Origin: Apostichopus japonicus
Taxonomy: Eukaryota; Echinodermata; Holothuroidea; Aspidochirotida; Stichopodidae
DNA length: 64,000 nucleotides
Assembly (NCBI RefSeq): GCF_037975245.1
Contig: NC_092578.1
Coordinates: 14,864,321-14,928,320, forward strand
Direction of reading: 5' to 3'
Shown: in pieces, positions 18,186-31,667 of the stretch
Layout: each line of letters starts with the position of its first letter
How positions within the stretch are numbered: position 1 is the first letter of the stretch
Notes under the pieces: generated by a model
What the model saw: the letters and a program-made list of their open reading frames with translations, nothing else
The model's database searches: none
Told to the model about the DNA's origin: nothing
Program-made: the position numbers and the translations under genes

Positions 18186-20334
18186 CAGGGTTCGTACACT
18201 TTTTTCACAACAAAATTCAAGCACTTTTCAAGCTCTTTTCAAGCACCAAATTTATGTTTTCAAGCACATGCTTATCATTAACAATAGACATTCTGTGAGA
18301 CAGAGGCATAAAACATATCTAATGCAATGTGTACGCTGGGTATATAAAGACATGATCAGTGTTGGATTTTCAGGTATTTGAGAAGGTTGTCCGTGGGACT
18401 ACCAGTTTCAAAGATTTTCAAAGATTTTGGTAGTCCTGCAAAAAACTTGGTAGTCCTTCCAAATTTTTCACCAAAATTGTTCACAGCATGCATGTGTTTA
18501 CGTGATTTATCCGAATTGTAACGAAGCTACACGTGCGCCGCATACAAACAGTATTGTTTATGATATACAATATAAATCCTACCAACTAGAATGATAAATA
18601 ATTTATCGTCCAGGTAGGTAGGATTTAGATTGTTTACTACTGTACAGCTCACATGCGTACCTCCAGCAATGCATTTTCACTCGGCCTATAGACTGTCCGT
18701 GTCTGATCGACTGTTGTTACAACCAGGGTAGAAATTAAGATTTGGCTTTGGGGGCAATTTTGGAAAATGAAAAGTTAAAAACGACCCTCTTAATGAATTT
18801 ACGAGGGTTTTTTTTGTTAAGGTTTAGGGGTGCTCTTTTCTAAAATTCAACATGCTGTTTAAGGAAATGGTTGTAAGCATTAAATAGGATAAAGAAAGCA
18901 CAATTACCCTCTTCCTAGTGCTGATGACCTTAAAGCAAATTCATTAAAATTTTAATCTCAACAATTTGTGATCGTTTATCAAATAACGTCAAGACACCAA
19001 ATATATTACGAAAAACCAACAACCTATCAACTGAAATAGAAAACATGTAGAAACACATAGAAAACAACGTGTGTGGATGAAATCACTCACCACCAAATAA
19101 AAAACCATTATATACTGCTGAAAAGTAATCGAAGTTAAAACCTTCAATCCATCGCCACAGCAACGGTGTACGTAAAATACAACATTCCCTCTTTAAGACA
19201 TAGCACATACCATCCAAACAACTGCCGATTTTCAGTAAATTGAAATTGTAAACAAAGCTACGCATTTTTTTTTTGCAAACCGATGGTTGTCTACATTTCC
19301 CATTGACTTAGTGTGGCTTTTAGGCTAACATGTGGTCGAAGGTTGCAGTATTTCACGGATATTGTAGTTCTAGCTAACTGCAGGCGCGTAGCCAAGGGGG
19401 GGGCGAAGGGGGCAGCCGCCCCCCCTTGAGCATATTTTTTTTTAAATTTTAATGTTTTTATGATATCGCTAGTATTTTCAAAAGAGAAAATGCTAAACTG
19501 CAACTTACAAGGCCTGGGAAGTGCCATTTCCAGCGATCTGGGAGGCATTTACGGCCAAAATTTTCTTGTACGCTTCGCGCCAACGATGGTGGCGCTCCAC
19601 CTGCCAAATCTACAGTTTCGCCCCTCCCTTGGCAAATTCCTGGCTAACTGCGTCACAATTTCAGCAAATAAAGAGATGCTTAGGCTAGATTTTCCCGTTG
19701 ACTATGTGTGGTGTTCGGCTACCATGCGCGCGACGATAGCAGCAAGGAAAGTGTGTAAACAAAGCTACGCAAAGTTTATTTGGGGGGCAAACCAAAACCG
19801 ATGGTTAGGCTACATTTCCCATTGACTAAGTGTTATTGTTAGGCTAAAATGTGGTTGAAGATTGAAGTTTTTCATGAATATTTTTATTCTTTATTTGCGA
19901 CACAACTGAGCGAATAGACAGATGGCTAGGTGAGATTTCCATGTTGACTCAGTGTGAAGTTAGGCTACCATGTGGTCGGAGATTTGTGGGGATTTTTGGT
20001 TATTGTCGCTGGTACTGAAATTGCTCAGTGGAGGCCGTAATTTGCCAGTGACTGTGCGAGAAGTTTGCGGTGATTGTGCGCGACCCTCCCTCGTATTTTT
20101 TAGACAACTAAGACATTCTTTTCAGTTTTTTGTTTGTCACAATTTGACTATCCCACGGTAATTATTGTGTAACAATTACATACAAAATATGTTTTGCATT
20201 AAGCATGTTAAATTTCAAGCACTTTTCAATGACATTTTCCAAAAATATAAGAAATCAAGTACTTTCAAGGCCTTGAAAACTGACCAATCAAATTCAAGCA
20301 TTTTCAAGGTTTTCAAGCACCCGTACGAACCCTG
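18186..20334. mobile_element. 2.1-kb non-autonomous DNA transposon, 6-bp TSD
   Basis: Perfect 12-bp terminal repeats CAGGGTTCGTAC/GTACGAACCCTG, subterminal TTCAAGCACTTTTCAAG and its complement, and TTCATA on both sides (18180-18185, 20335-20340). The interior has three roughly 122-bp-spaced copies of a block like GGCTACATTTCCCATTGACT (near 19690, 19809, 19931) and a fourth near 19291, separated from them by a nested MITE. No transposase frame. Confidence 0.75.
19381..19642. mobile_element. 262-bp hAT-like MITE nested in the 18186-20334 element
   Basis: Ends CAGGCGCGTAGCCAAGG and CCTTGGCAAATTCCTG, exact 8-bp duplication GCTAACTG at 19373-19380 and 19643-19650. It holds G/C runs and the shared ~100-bp module (19510-19610). 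The 8-bp target duplication and CAGG ends fit hAT. Confidence 0.85.
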
Positions 20335-22125
20335 TTCATATTATTATTTTTTTTTGGCCAAGTTTACACAGCATATGAATGTTTGATTTGTTTTGAGAAC
20401 TTCATCTTCAGTTTTTAATTTAACATCTCCCCACAAATCCATAAACGTCAAGTACATGTTTACATACAGCCATACAGGACTAGCTTCCATTAGTCCAAAG
20501 TACTTCATGATGCTGCGATCTACTGTTAAAGGCACTGTGTCAACAAGTTGTTTCACACTACAGTAGATCTCCAGCAGGGGATCTGATCCGGATCTCACCA
20601 TCCGCTCGAGATCAACTTCCTGGTGTGAACGCAGCTCTCTCACTCAGGATCTGACCACCGAGATCTTAATCCTCCTTCTAGGGGGAGATCAGTTCACGAG
20701 TTCAGGATCAAATGACAAGTTTGAAAGCTTGGTGGATCAGCGTGGCCAGAGATCACAAGGATATATGTACAGTATGACTTCATCTCATGGCTGTTTTGTG
20801 CCGTGCGACGCTTGTACTTGATACAAGGGTGCACGCAACTACCGTATTACTTGTGGGTTCATCAATGCGACTTGCTGAATTCTTTGTAATGTCCAGCTTG
20901 TTGATCTCCTACACGAGGCCTCACCCCCCCACCCTTCCCCCACCCTTCCCCCACCCTTCCCCCACCCCTGCAGGATCCAACATGAAAGTACAGTAAAATG
21001 AACAAGATAACGAAAACGTTTAGTGGTTCCGATGCCCAAACATATTCATAGTGTGGTAAGCCATACATGTTAATATTTATGAACTTGCGCACACCAAAAT
21101 GAACAGGAATTATCTATTGACTAATGCGGCAACATATGAAGGAAGGAACCAGGAATCAGTTATCATGTTAACAAAGTCTATTTAGTGACAAAACAGATAC
21201 ATGCATGAATATTAATGAGGTCAAATTTTATGATCTCATAAGCATGTACTGTATCTATACACTGTACTTACATTGTATTATCCAAGTACATATATGTTTA
21301 AAGATATGTATACTACTTCAGAGATATCTGATTAAGAATGTTATGAACTTCACTGATAACTATTCAGGATATGCACACAAAAACAACACGGTTGATTATA
21401 AATATGGATGTAGTGTGACAAACCTAATGAGTCAAGGATGAAAATCATGAAACATTTAGCTCTCGGTCTTGTGTCTAAAGGTTATTTCTTACAATTGTGC
21501 CTAAATGGTCCCAAAAATATTTGGCCTTAACAAACAAAAATTGAAGTAGTCACACTGCTAACTGTATGTGTTATAGGTATTTGGATTTTCATCAGTACTA
21601 TAGACTTTCCATACATTTTCTCAATCGTTAAAGAAAGTGCAAGTGTGTATACAGCCAATGATTGTTTTTCACCACTAACAAGTACTATATACTCAACTTT
21701 ACTGTACTCCTGAACAGATTCACCAAAGCACTGTCTGTTATCCATCACTTCGCTTGAAAATTATTAAAGCAAATCCATATCAGGAATCAGCTGGTACAGT
21801 GTGTGTGTGTACAATATATATATGTATAATTGAAAACGTAATATATATATATACATATATAGAAATGAATGTGTAGCAAGTGGTATGACAGATATATAGT
21901 AAATAAATAAAGATCAACACACCAGAAAAATTCCATACCACTTGCTACACATTCATTGCTTATCTACGGCTTAATTGGCTTGCCTATAAAAAGTGGTAAT
22001 TCTGTGTAAATTGTCAGATCCAAAGCACCAGGGGTGCACTCTGTACAATCATAACACTTGGGTTATAAACCCTCATTGACAGTGAAACAAAGCCAGTTTA
22101 TACGCATTCACGCACCTGTAGAATC

Positions 22126-22262
22126 ACTGTGGTCGAGTGGTACGGACTTTGGTCTGTGACGCAAAGATCCGGGTTCGATTCCTACCTTCGCCTGACGAAT
22201 CCCAAAGGATGAATCTGGTCGTGGACGTGAAGTGGAATTTTTCTGGTGTGTTGATCTACATA
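22126..22262 (+). repeat. tRNA-derived SINE
   Basis: A-box-like GTGGTCGAGTGGTACGG and B-box GGGTTCGATTCC, followed by a tRNA-unrelated tail ending GGAATTTTTCTGGTGTGTTG. The same tail appears inverted at 21912-21935. The cloverleaf is not complete, so this is not called as a tRNA gene. Confidence 0.6.
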
Positions 22263-23845
22263 CATGTGTGTGTGTGTCTTACCAATAGACGGCATATATT
22301 AAAAATATCTTCCATATTTTAGTAGTATTAGGCCTTCTACAGTGCAAGTACTATATATATATGATGCATGTGCGTAGTGTTGTTGTCCCATTAATAACGT
22401 CCAGTGTTTACATTTGTTTTGAGGAAATGCAATCAAACGTCCCTGAAATACACTTGACAGCACTAAATGTCTGATCGTCAATTTTGCCCAAAGTACGTAG
22501 GTCGTCAATCATTTCATATGTCAATGCTATGAAAAAGATATTCTAGTCAGGTTTCAGCTGACTCACCTCACATCGATTGCAAAAAAACATTTATTCACTT
22601 TCATATTTTATCAATATATGACCCATTTTTTCACACTTGTTCTTTTTTGTAAATTAATCTGCTTTCTTAAATGTAGCGTTTGAGCAGTGACTTTTGTCTA
22701 CTGATTTGGCGCTATAAATAGGTCTCATTTATTATTTTTATTACACTAGGCCTACTACGATATTGGCATTATCATGTGATGTCTACAATGTACATAGTGT
22801 TGTTGTCCCGCTAATGTTCAGAACATCGTGTTTATATTATATGCTTTGAGAAAAAAACAAATCAAACTTTCCTACATAGTAAAGAATACTTTACTACATT
22901 AAACATCGGATCATTGGATTTGCCCAAGTGGGTCGTCCATCATTTCGTATACCTGCACTATAAGGAAATAATATTCCATACAGTACTAGGATTTATCAGC
23001 CGGTAAACATGTCTAATCACATCGATGGCAAGAAAACATCAATCTCTTCCATAGTTTAGTGATTATTTAATATGATCTACATAATAAGCCTAGTACAGCT
23101 ACAGCACTGATATGTACTGTATGCGGCATGTGACACAAAATATGTGTGTTGTTGTCCCATATATTTCACATTATATCCAGCGTGCATATTTATTTTGAGA
23201 GGTACTGTAAAATTCAAACTTTCCTAAATTACACGGTACAGCATTAGTACAGTGGTGTTCCTTCGAGGTTGACACGACCCTCCCGATGCGACGTTTTCAG
23301 ACATTTCCAGACACTTTAGGACGTTTTCTGACACCTACGGACGCTCGGACGGTTTTGTACATTTTACTCCAACAATATTCACTTTTAATCAGGACATAAC
23401 ATGCGGTTTACTGCCTACCTTTTCACACCAGATTAAATCAATCTTCTCAGTTTGTTACAATAGAAGTTACAATGGTGATACGTCCGATTCTGTCCGATAA
23501 ACCGGACGTTTTTAGCCCTACTCAAATGAAATGGATGACAACATTCAAGTTCCATATTTCAGCAATTAACACTTATTAATTTAATATATGATACCATCGA
23601 TACAATCTAGTCAGAAGTAAATACATATTTTCATGACTTTGATACGTCCTGGAAGGAGGAAATCCAATCTGAGGTGATCTATCACCATTAAATTGTAAAG
23701 ATTCTAATGTCATACATTTTTCTGTGTTGAGTATATATATGTTTAAAACCTATTATAACTTTACTATACACTGTATGGACAGCACATTTGAGCTTAGAGA
23801 GAAAAACTGTTTTTTTCACAAAACTTCTTATCTACTGCAAATTTA

Positions 23846-23909
23846 GCCTGTGTAGGTAAATGAGTGAGAGGGACTGACATTCTGATCCTAGCAGGACCGT
23901 CTTCAAAGG
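23846..23909 (-). repeat. Penelope-like terminal motif, degraded copy
   Basis: On the minus strand it reads CTTTGAAGACGGTCCTGCTA then GGATCAGAATGTCAG, and continues to CCTACACAGG. It is a degraded version of the motif at 35051-35120 and 60071-60130. Confidence 0.4.
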
Positions 23910-26900
23910 TAAACTGTCTGCCTTTGAAGAAGGGCCTCCTGTGTTCCAAATTAATATAATTAATCTGGCCTTCTAACTTATAATACATTTTAACAACAGA
24001 GTTCTGTAATATTTTCTGGACGTCACAGATTTGCAATTATATATTCACTATATATACTGTATGCACAGTACTAACATCTCTGTTTCCAATTACTATATAA
24101 AGCTATTTCTACACACTGTAGGTCATGGAGCTCTATTTAAGTACACCAGTTAATAAACTACCCAATTAAAAAAAAGTAAACCTGTTTCTTGTGACTGCAA
24201 GTTTTATTTGTGTAATCTGGACAAACTACAGAAATCTCCATTCTTTTCTATTGCATATAGTATTAACCAAGTTTGATACCAGCTGCAGTACTGTAAAAGA
24301 AGTTTTGGTTTACAAGGTAGTCAAAATCTGACACCTTTGGTGCCAAGAGTTCACCTTCACTAAATGTACAGTATCAAGCAAAAATGTTTTAACTGACAAG
24401 TGATAAACTCTGTATTGACACTGATTTTGAATGTTTCATGATCTTTAAAATATTTTGCACAGTAATTATTTTCTTGACTACATTATAACTTAGTCAATCA
24501 TTTGTGGCATTCCTTTAACTTTTTTTCATTTGTGCAGTTAATCATGACACAGTCACTGCCTTGACCCAGAATTAAATGGCAGATATTAGTCTACAATTAT
24601 TAAATAAAAATTATCTAAAATACTTTATGATGACTCGACCTGTGTTCTTTTATTATTGTACTAGAGTAGCTTTATACACAATTTAAAAGTTTAAAACCTG
24701 TCATTTCTCTACAAGGAAGCAAGTCATACAATTCCTGTACTGTACTGTATGTACACATTTATAATGGCAGATCTATGTACATTACATGAAGCATATAAAA
24801 CCAGGAAGCTTGAGCAGCTCTGATTAAATTTAACCAACCATCCACTGTATTGCTGAATAGTAAATATTGTCAAATTGTTAATAGTCAATTGCTGAATGGG
24901 TGTTGTACTTAACATAAACCTACATACGTAGCCAATACATGTACAGTATGTACAGCCTATACATGTACTCTATGGCCTATATGTAGCCTATACATGAATG
25001 TACAGTACGTTAACCTAGATACATGTAGCCTTATACATGAATGAACAGTAGTAGCCTACTGTAGATATGAATGTACAGAGCAGTAGAACACATAGGTAGC
25101 CTACTAGCCTAGATACATGTTGTTGACAGTATTACACATTACAAGTCGTTCAAAAGGGCAAAAATTTCCAATAAGTTAACTGGAATTTTTTTTACATGTA
25201 TTCAAATTTGAATCCTTATTGTTAATTTACTCTACAGTATTTATATATTCAGTGAACATTTTCCTTTCATGGATAAATGGCAAGAAGTGACTCCGTGGAC
25301 CTGTGTTAAAAGGGTTACCACAGTTAGGCATGGGAGCATGAGATTGCTATAGGGCTGTGAGAAGTAGACCTACTGTATAGGTGTTAAAAATCACATGAAA
25401 CATAAAGGAAAAAAACTTTGTCAACATGCACCTACATGCCATGACACCTGCTTAGATTTAGAATTTCTGCTTTTTGAAACAAAATTTGATGGCTTAATTC
25501 AAGCAGCGACCTGTTAAAAACTATGCTAGGTTTTAAACAAGCTCATTCTAGAATACTGTAGGTTCCTCTCTTAAAAGCCGAAAATCAAGTAACCTTAGAA
25601 GTTAGAACTACTTTTTTACAGTTCTTCAAAATGGGAAAATTGCTATTTAAGGACAATAATGTACAGTATACCCTGTATATGGTAGGTTTTGTATGTACAG
25701 GCACCATAATATTTTATATACAGTATGTAGAGACAACGTTCAAATACTGTACATTGAAACTGCTATGCAAAATTTATACGATAATTTATTCACTGCTTCT
25801 GGCAATTTCCATCTATCTGGGCAGATCGTTTCGAGGATCGTCCAAGGAAAATTTGTTGTCTAAAGATACAACAATAGGCTTGCTATCCCCTGATTATTTT
25901 TTGCTGTAATATTTGCAATGCGTTATTTATTAAACCACTATACTGTAGGCACTAACCATCAAAGGTAACATGGTATGTATGTATGTAGAACATTAAACAA
26001 ATCACCATTTAACTGTGTTTATAACAAACTGCTGTCTTGGAAACATTCTTGGAAGCAGTCAATGCTAAATTAGGGAATAATTAACCTGGTCATCGCATAC
26101 TGTAGCAAAATTAAATGCAGAGTGCACAAACGCACTGCTTTATACACATACTGTATGCAACTATGTAATTAGAAGGTCTTCTAAGTGCTCATAATGCTCA
26201 TTTAAGCAGAAATATCAATATTCAATGAATGATTTATCTGACAGATATTCCTCACAAAAATCTGAATGCCAAATTATTCCCTGGGCTGATTTCAGAATAG
26301 AGTTCTGTTAAAAAAAGTATACATTTATCAAAAATAAAAAAATAGCATGTATTTATCATACAAATCACAGTGTCAAAGTAGGTAAAATAGTGTTCCTGTA
26401 GTAAACCCGGAACATGGATTTAGTACTCATTCACCATGCATATAAACATATTGCTGACACATAGTTGTCCCATAAATTTGCAGGCTAAGCTGTCCAAATG
26501 CAGTTTCATGGCAACTGCACTATATACCATAGCAGAGTACAGTGACCCACAGAATCTGCAAAGTCATTTGCTTTCAGCCGGAAGACTGACTAGCAATATA
26601 GAAGCGGGAGATTTTGCTTTAGATACGTCAGTCAGCTATTGTAAATATACACGTATGCCAAAAATATTCCAGGGATATTTGGTGAAAATTAGGGAAAATG
26701 GGCAGGCTGGCTAGCAGACTTTTGTCTTTGTGCACTATGGGTTGCACAATTGAACAAACCAGTACACCTACGTCAAACTGACAAGGCATTCATATAGAAC
26801 TCTTTTCATCTATATATGTCAGGCACATAGCACTGCATTGAATATGTACAGAATTCTATTTTTTTAATTTTTTTTATTGTTAAATTGCACAATGCATGAA

Positions 26901-26967
26901 TTGGTTTGGGCCACACACAAATTTTTTTTAAATTAATTTATAATTGCAAGCTGTAGAACATTTACAG

Positions 26968-27541
26968 CAGTGGCGGAGCGTCCATACAGTCAGTGGGGGG
27001 GGGGGGCGGATGCCCCCCCTGACGGACTCAAAGGGACTGCTGGCGCCCTTTTCAGCTTTTTAACACTTTTTACTTATTCGCGATTATTGACTTTTTTATT
27101 GCGCTCTCATCTACCTATTGACATTTGTCACATTTTTTTGGTATATAATTTTCTGACAAGATCTATGTGGTATTGTTGGCATTTACAGGTCCAAAATACC
27201 TAATAGGCACAACAGGCATTGTGTCATGGCTACGAAAACATGAGCACCCACAAAGATACCACAAGGATTGTGATGAAGCGCATGTACAGTACTTTCAACA
27301 CCCATATAAACTTTTGAGTTATCACAAAAGGCGATGATACTGTACCTATTTATTCTTCGTTTATCTGCAAATTAGCAAGGCCCGGAAAGGGTCATTTCCG
27401 GCGATCTAGGGAGTATCTTTACTCCAAAAATTTCTGTACTCTCCGTGCCAACCTGTGGTGGCGCTCCGCTTAGATAGTGTCAAAAGCGCCCCAACAGACC
27501 ATTCTCGCCCCCCTTGACCAATACCCCTAGCTCCACCACTG
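26968..27541. mobile_element. 574-bp hAT-like non-autonomous element
   Basis: Ends CAGTGGCGGAGCG and CTCCACCACTG, exact 8-bp duplication ATTTACAG (26960-26967 and 27542-27549). Interior G/C runs and a copy of the shared ~100-bp module (27368-27480). Same terminal family as 44506-46167. Confidence 0.85.
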
Positions 27542-27876
27542 ATTTACAGTATAAAAAGGATTAAACGAATCACTGGAACTTCTTCAAAATCCCTGGGTTT
27601 AAGTTCATAGTTAAAGTTAAAGTTCATATTAACTTACTTTATTGCTATTTATTTTATACTACAATCGCAAAGAAAATCTATCGGTCCTTGATACCGTATA
27701 CGTAAAGAGTCTTCAGTGACATTACAGTACTGGATTGCTAGTCGTGTAGGGTCGGTCTCACAAACAGAACATTTGCGATGTACTCAGAATATTAAGTATT
27801 TCCTGCTCAATCCAACCACACGAGAGTTTAATTTAGTAAATTAACTACCGGCTGTAACCCAAGTGTATACACAGTG

Positions 27877-27906
27877 CAGGGAGTTGTTATCCATAACAAC
27901 TCCCTG
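27877..27906. mobile_element. 30-bp perfect palindromic insertion with 7-bp target duplication
   Basis: CAGGGAGTTGTTAT and its exact complement are separated by two bases and flanked by CACAGTG on both sides (27870-27876, 27907-27913). It shares the end sequence CAGGGAGTTGTTAT with 3370-3394. Confidence 0.6.
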
Positions 27907-30900
27907 CACAGTGCAGCGTTATAATTAAGATGACATGTAGAGTAATCTATGCTCATCTCTTAAAGGTCTATGGACACAGATCTATGAACAACATTGTCCT
28001 AGAATCAGGTCTAAAAGGCATAACAGAAATCATAAAAATAGCTGCAATTCCCATCAAATTCCATCAACGATTGACCATTTTACAAGTTTTTTCTCAATTT
28101 CTAGTTTTATTTATGAATAAACATTCGCTAATTATGCACATTGATGATGTACTGCAGGGAGTGACTGCCTAATTTTCTGTTATGGTATCCCTTTGTTTTA
28201 ACAACCGTCGTTTCAAGGACACTGTATAGAGGTTTGTGGCCTAGGGCAATTTCTTGACATATTTTATTGTCTTCTTTGAAAAGAAGGTGTTCATCACATT
28301 ATTCAAATGATATATGTGGGTTTGTAATTAGCGGTTAATTTGTTAAGGGCTTAAATAAGTTATGCTGATGATCGCAACACTCCATGTCATTGTTTGCACA
28401 TACTTTATGAGTTTCTCAGATTTATCAAAACTTCAAATGTGTATATCTTGAAAACAAATAGAGCTTTACGAAAAATTTCGACAGATATTGAATGAGAATA
28501 TCACACACAATAAATATACTGAATATGGGGCAAATGGGCTAGGCGTTCTTAGTACTATAATACCTAAATTAGTAAGTTCTTTTTTTTTGCATCTGTGCAA
28601 GATCTGTGGTAACTTTCTCTCTACAGACTGAACACCCCTACCAAAATTTCACAATTACAGTATCACACTTCCTACACTAACTTTCCAAATTGCCATCACC
28701 TTCACATTTTGGGAACTATATTCTTATGTTGCAGATACGTTATTTTCATACATTTTTGAACAAATGATAATGATACGATACACCCATTCTTCTCAATCGC
28801 GGTTAGGCAAATAAATCCAAAGCTAATATTGTGAGTTAAATTGGATGTCTTATCTACAGAAGAAATTCTTTGGTAAATATTACTTATCAATTTCAATTTA
28901 TTAAACACATAATGAACTGGAAATGTAAACAGAGGCAGACAGTGCTTATCCGGTGGTAAACAAAATTATTCTCAGTACCCAGTATGAGTGTTATGCAGAA
29001 ACCTGGCAATTATCTCAGATCTCCATAGGAAAGCTGCCGGAATCCCATGCTGCTAGCCTACGTTAATATCAAACAACAGAGATTAATTTCTGCAGACCGG
29101 CAGGGCCCATGGTGTGAAAATGCGGAGCACAAAATATCACATGCTTACCCAGCCCGGCTGCAGTGATGTTGTAGACGCCAACCCAACCCTCCCCCCTCCC
29201 CATAACCGGTGACCCAGGCTTCAACATGGTGCAGAAGTAATCCTCGATTGCTATCAATAGGTTACAAAATACCACAGATGTCTTTTTTGCTTGTTGCATT
29301 TAATTTAAAATCACAGATTATGTTTAAAGTTATAATACAAACATGTTTTACTTTTCAAAACATTTATAACCCCTTTTAATGCTACAGTATATGATTAGTC
29401 TCCTTCCAAAGTAATTAGAGCAGCCTAGCCTAATTTGCATACATGGAAATTGAGGCAACCTGCTAAAGTCCTTCCTTATCAAGAACTATGAAAAAGCAAA
29501 AGAAAATTTTCGCTCGGATGGGAATCTAACAAATGGTCAAACCTCAGGATTTCAAATCATATGCTCTTCTGAGAACGTAATTCCTGTGGTCACACTGATT
29601 CAATATCCAATTTTAGCCAGTAAATGTATTTGCACTTCAAAATTCAAATTTGTAGCAAACTTCTGTGACCGACTTATACTTTGAAACTGTTCACGGCATG
29701 TCAATTCAAAATGATTGTGGAAAAACTTATTAAAAAACAAAACGATTTGATGCATAAAGTTTTTAATTGATGTTGCAGAATCCACAGGTCTAAAGAACAA
29801 TCCATATATATTGTGGTTAATTAATTTTTTAGTTATATTTTTTTTCTCAATATGCAAAATATTGAGGAAAAACTGACAAGGAAATTTAAAACTGTTATTT
29901 TTAAAACTGTTTTCCTTAATGAAAGCAAAATTGTTTCCTCCTGTTTCCACCCATATTTTCAGTGTGTCAAAAGACCTTGTACAAGTATACACAAAACTTG
30001 ATATGCAATACAGTATATTTATATAATTCCAGCTTGTATAACTTCAAATGTTACAATATCTTGTCTTCACGCACTGGGAGCACCTACACTGGCAATAAAA
30101 CCTGTTTGCCTATAGGTTCTAATAATACTTGGTGCAGGAAGTACATTCGATTTAATATTGATGAGAAGGAGCACTCAAAGCAAAGTTTGTGCAAAATTGA
30201 GCATCATGATTCACTCAGCATGAAACATTCACAGCCTGTTAAGACAGGGTTGAATCCAGTTGTGAGATATCTGTGTAATATTGAGAAAGGGGTGGGTTGG
30301 GGGGGAGGGGGTGGGGGAACCACTGAACTGAAATTCTTAATTATTATAAATTATTCATGGCTTTATGACATCAATTCAGACTGACCACTCTTTTACTTTC
30401 TCCTGGTCATCAGACATTAGAGTGTGGCTTTGATTAGCTGACTAAACTAACGACACAATAGGGTCTGTCCTTCCTGTTCATCTGGTCTTGGGGGTCTCAT
30501 CCAGGTTCAGTTGGCCGAGAATCACTACTTTAGCTTATTTCCCACTGGTGCTTCTTTTGTTGGCTGTTGTGTGTGGTCAGGGGTTTATTCTTAAAGCTTT
30601 GTTTGCTGGAGACTATAAATAGATGCAGGGAAGCTTTCTCCAGACAGTTAGAAGAGTTACTCCAGCTTCCTCTTCCTGATATACTTGCTTTACATTTTAC
30701 TCTTATACAGTACTTTACTTTGGTATTTTGCATTTTACTTCATTACACAGTACTGTACTTTTGTTCATCTTTATCAGAATACATTATAAATACTAGTGTT
30801 TGAACTCTCTATATATCATAATATGTCAGGAAATCTTACTCTACTCTACTTGTGTTGATTTATGCATCCCCTGTCATAGCTTGATGCTAAGCTATAATAA

Positions 30901-31529
30901 GTCCTACTGTATTACAAGAATACATGGATGCTAACAAATGCAGTTAGCCTTAACTTGGCAGATAACACTCAAAGAGTACACTATACAGTTGGTTTTGTTG
31001 TGCAGCTGTATCTGATAGCAAACTCCTTGTCCAAAGGGATGAATGATAGAGATGTGGGATGGGAGGGGGGGGGGGGGGGGATACCGTAGTTAAATAGTAA
31101 AAACTGTGGGATATTTTGAGATCTTTGTTGGAAATCAAAGCAAGGAAAAAACACTATAACCCAAGGATTAGGAAGTAAGTTATTGTCTTGTAAACCATCA
31201 TGTTTTGTTTTTTTTGCAAAATAAATTCTCAGGTATTGTAAATGATGCCAAACACTGAATTATAATGTAGTGGTCTGAGCTATCACATCACTAGAGTGAT
31301 ATCTCAATAAAGATAGCTCAGATTAAAGTTAAACTGTCACTATATACACAATGATTTCGAGTTGGTTAGCATCATGTTTGATCTGTAGAGTAAGGCAAAA
31401 TATGTCACCAAAACAGAACTACTGTAGCATTGTTTGATACAGGTGAAAACACCTACAGTGGAATTACTGTACGACCTTCCTTACCGGTTTCAAACCTCTG
31501 GACATACAATCAGCGTCCATAGCCTATAG

Positions 31530-31631
31530 TGGTTGGGTTGTCCGCATATAAAGCGGGAGGCCCTGGTTCGAATCCCGCTGGAGGCTGGAAGTTTTTTCAC
31601 TGTTCTTGATTTTCGATCTCACTACAATTTC

Positions 31632-31664
<33 letters not shown>
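31530..31664 (+). repeat. tRNA-derived SINE with (TA)n tail
   Basis: TAGTGGTTGGGTTGTCC (A-box-like) and GGTTCGAATCCCGC (B-box), then GAGGCTGGAAGTTTTTTCAC and CACTACAATTTCAATTA into a TA microsatellite. A second copy is at 58656-58762. Confidence 0.65.

Positions 31665-31667
<3 letters not shown>

Larger units (their letters stand above)
20341..26959. other. intron: scattered repeats, no gene
   Basis: AT-rich intron. Contains a CCCCCACCCTTC minisatellite (20931-20968), an inverted pair built on ATGAATGTGTAGCAAGTGG (21864-21960), a tRNA-derived SINE (22126-22262), a Penelope-associated motif (23846-23909) and a degenerate TACATGAATGTACAG-type array (24930-25140). A 99-codon minus-strand frame at 20344-20643 is unrecognised and not in phase with the gene. 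Confidence 0.5.

Noticed and set aside
20344-20643. 99-codon minus-strand frame as a further PLXDC exon
   Set aside because: The flanking exons at 37042 and 12862 already join in phase with continuous motif order.
29069-29299. 76-codon minus-strand frame in a GC-rich stretch
   Set aside because: No homologue recognised, no donor/acceptor in phase with the gene; probably a repeat.
29515-29580. tRNA-derived SINE on the minus strand
   Set aside because: Resembles a decayed tRNA head but both promoter boxes are too degraded to support.
31530-31640. tRNA gene
   Set aside because: Good B-box but imperfect cloverleaf and a SINE tail; a second copy with the same tail is at 58656.
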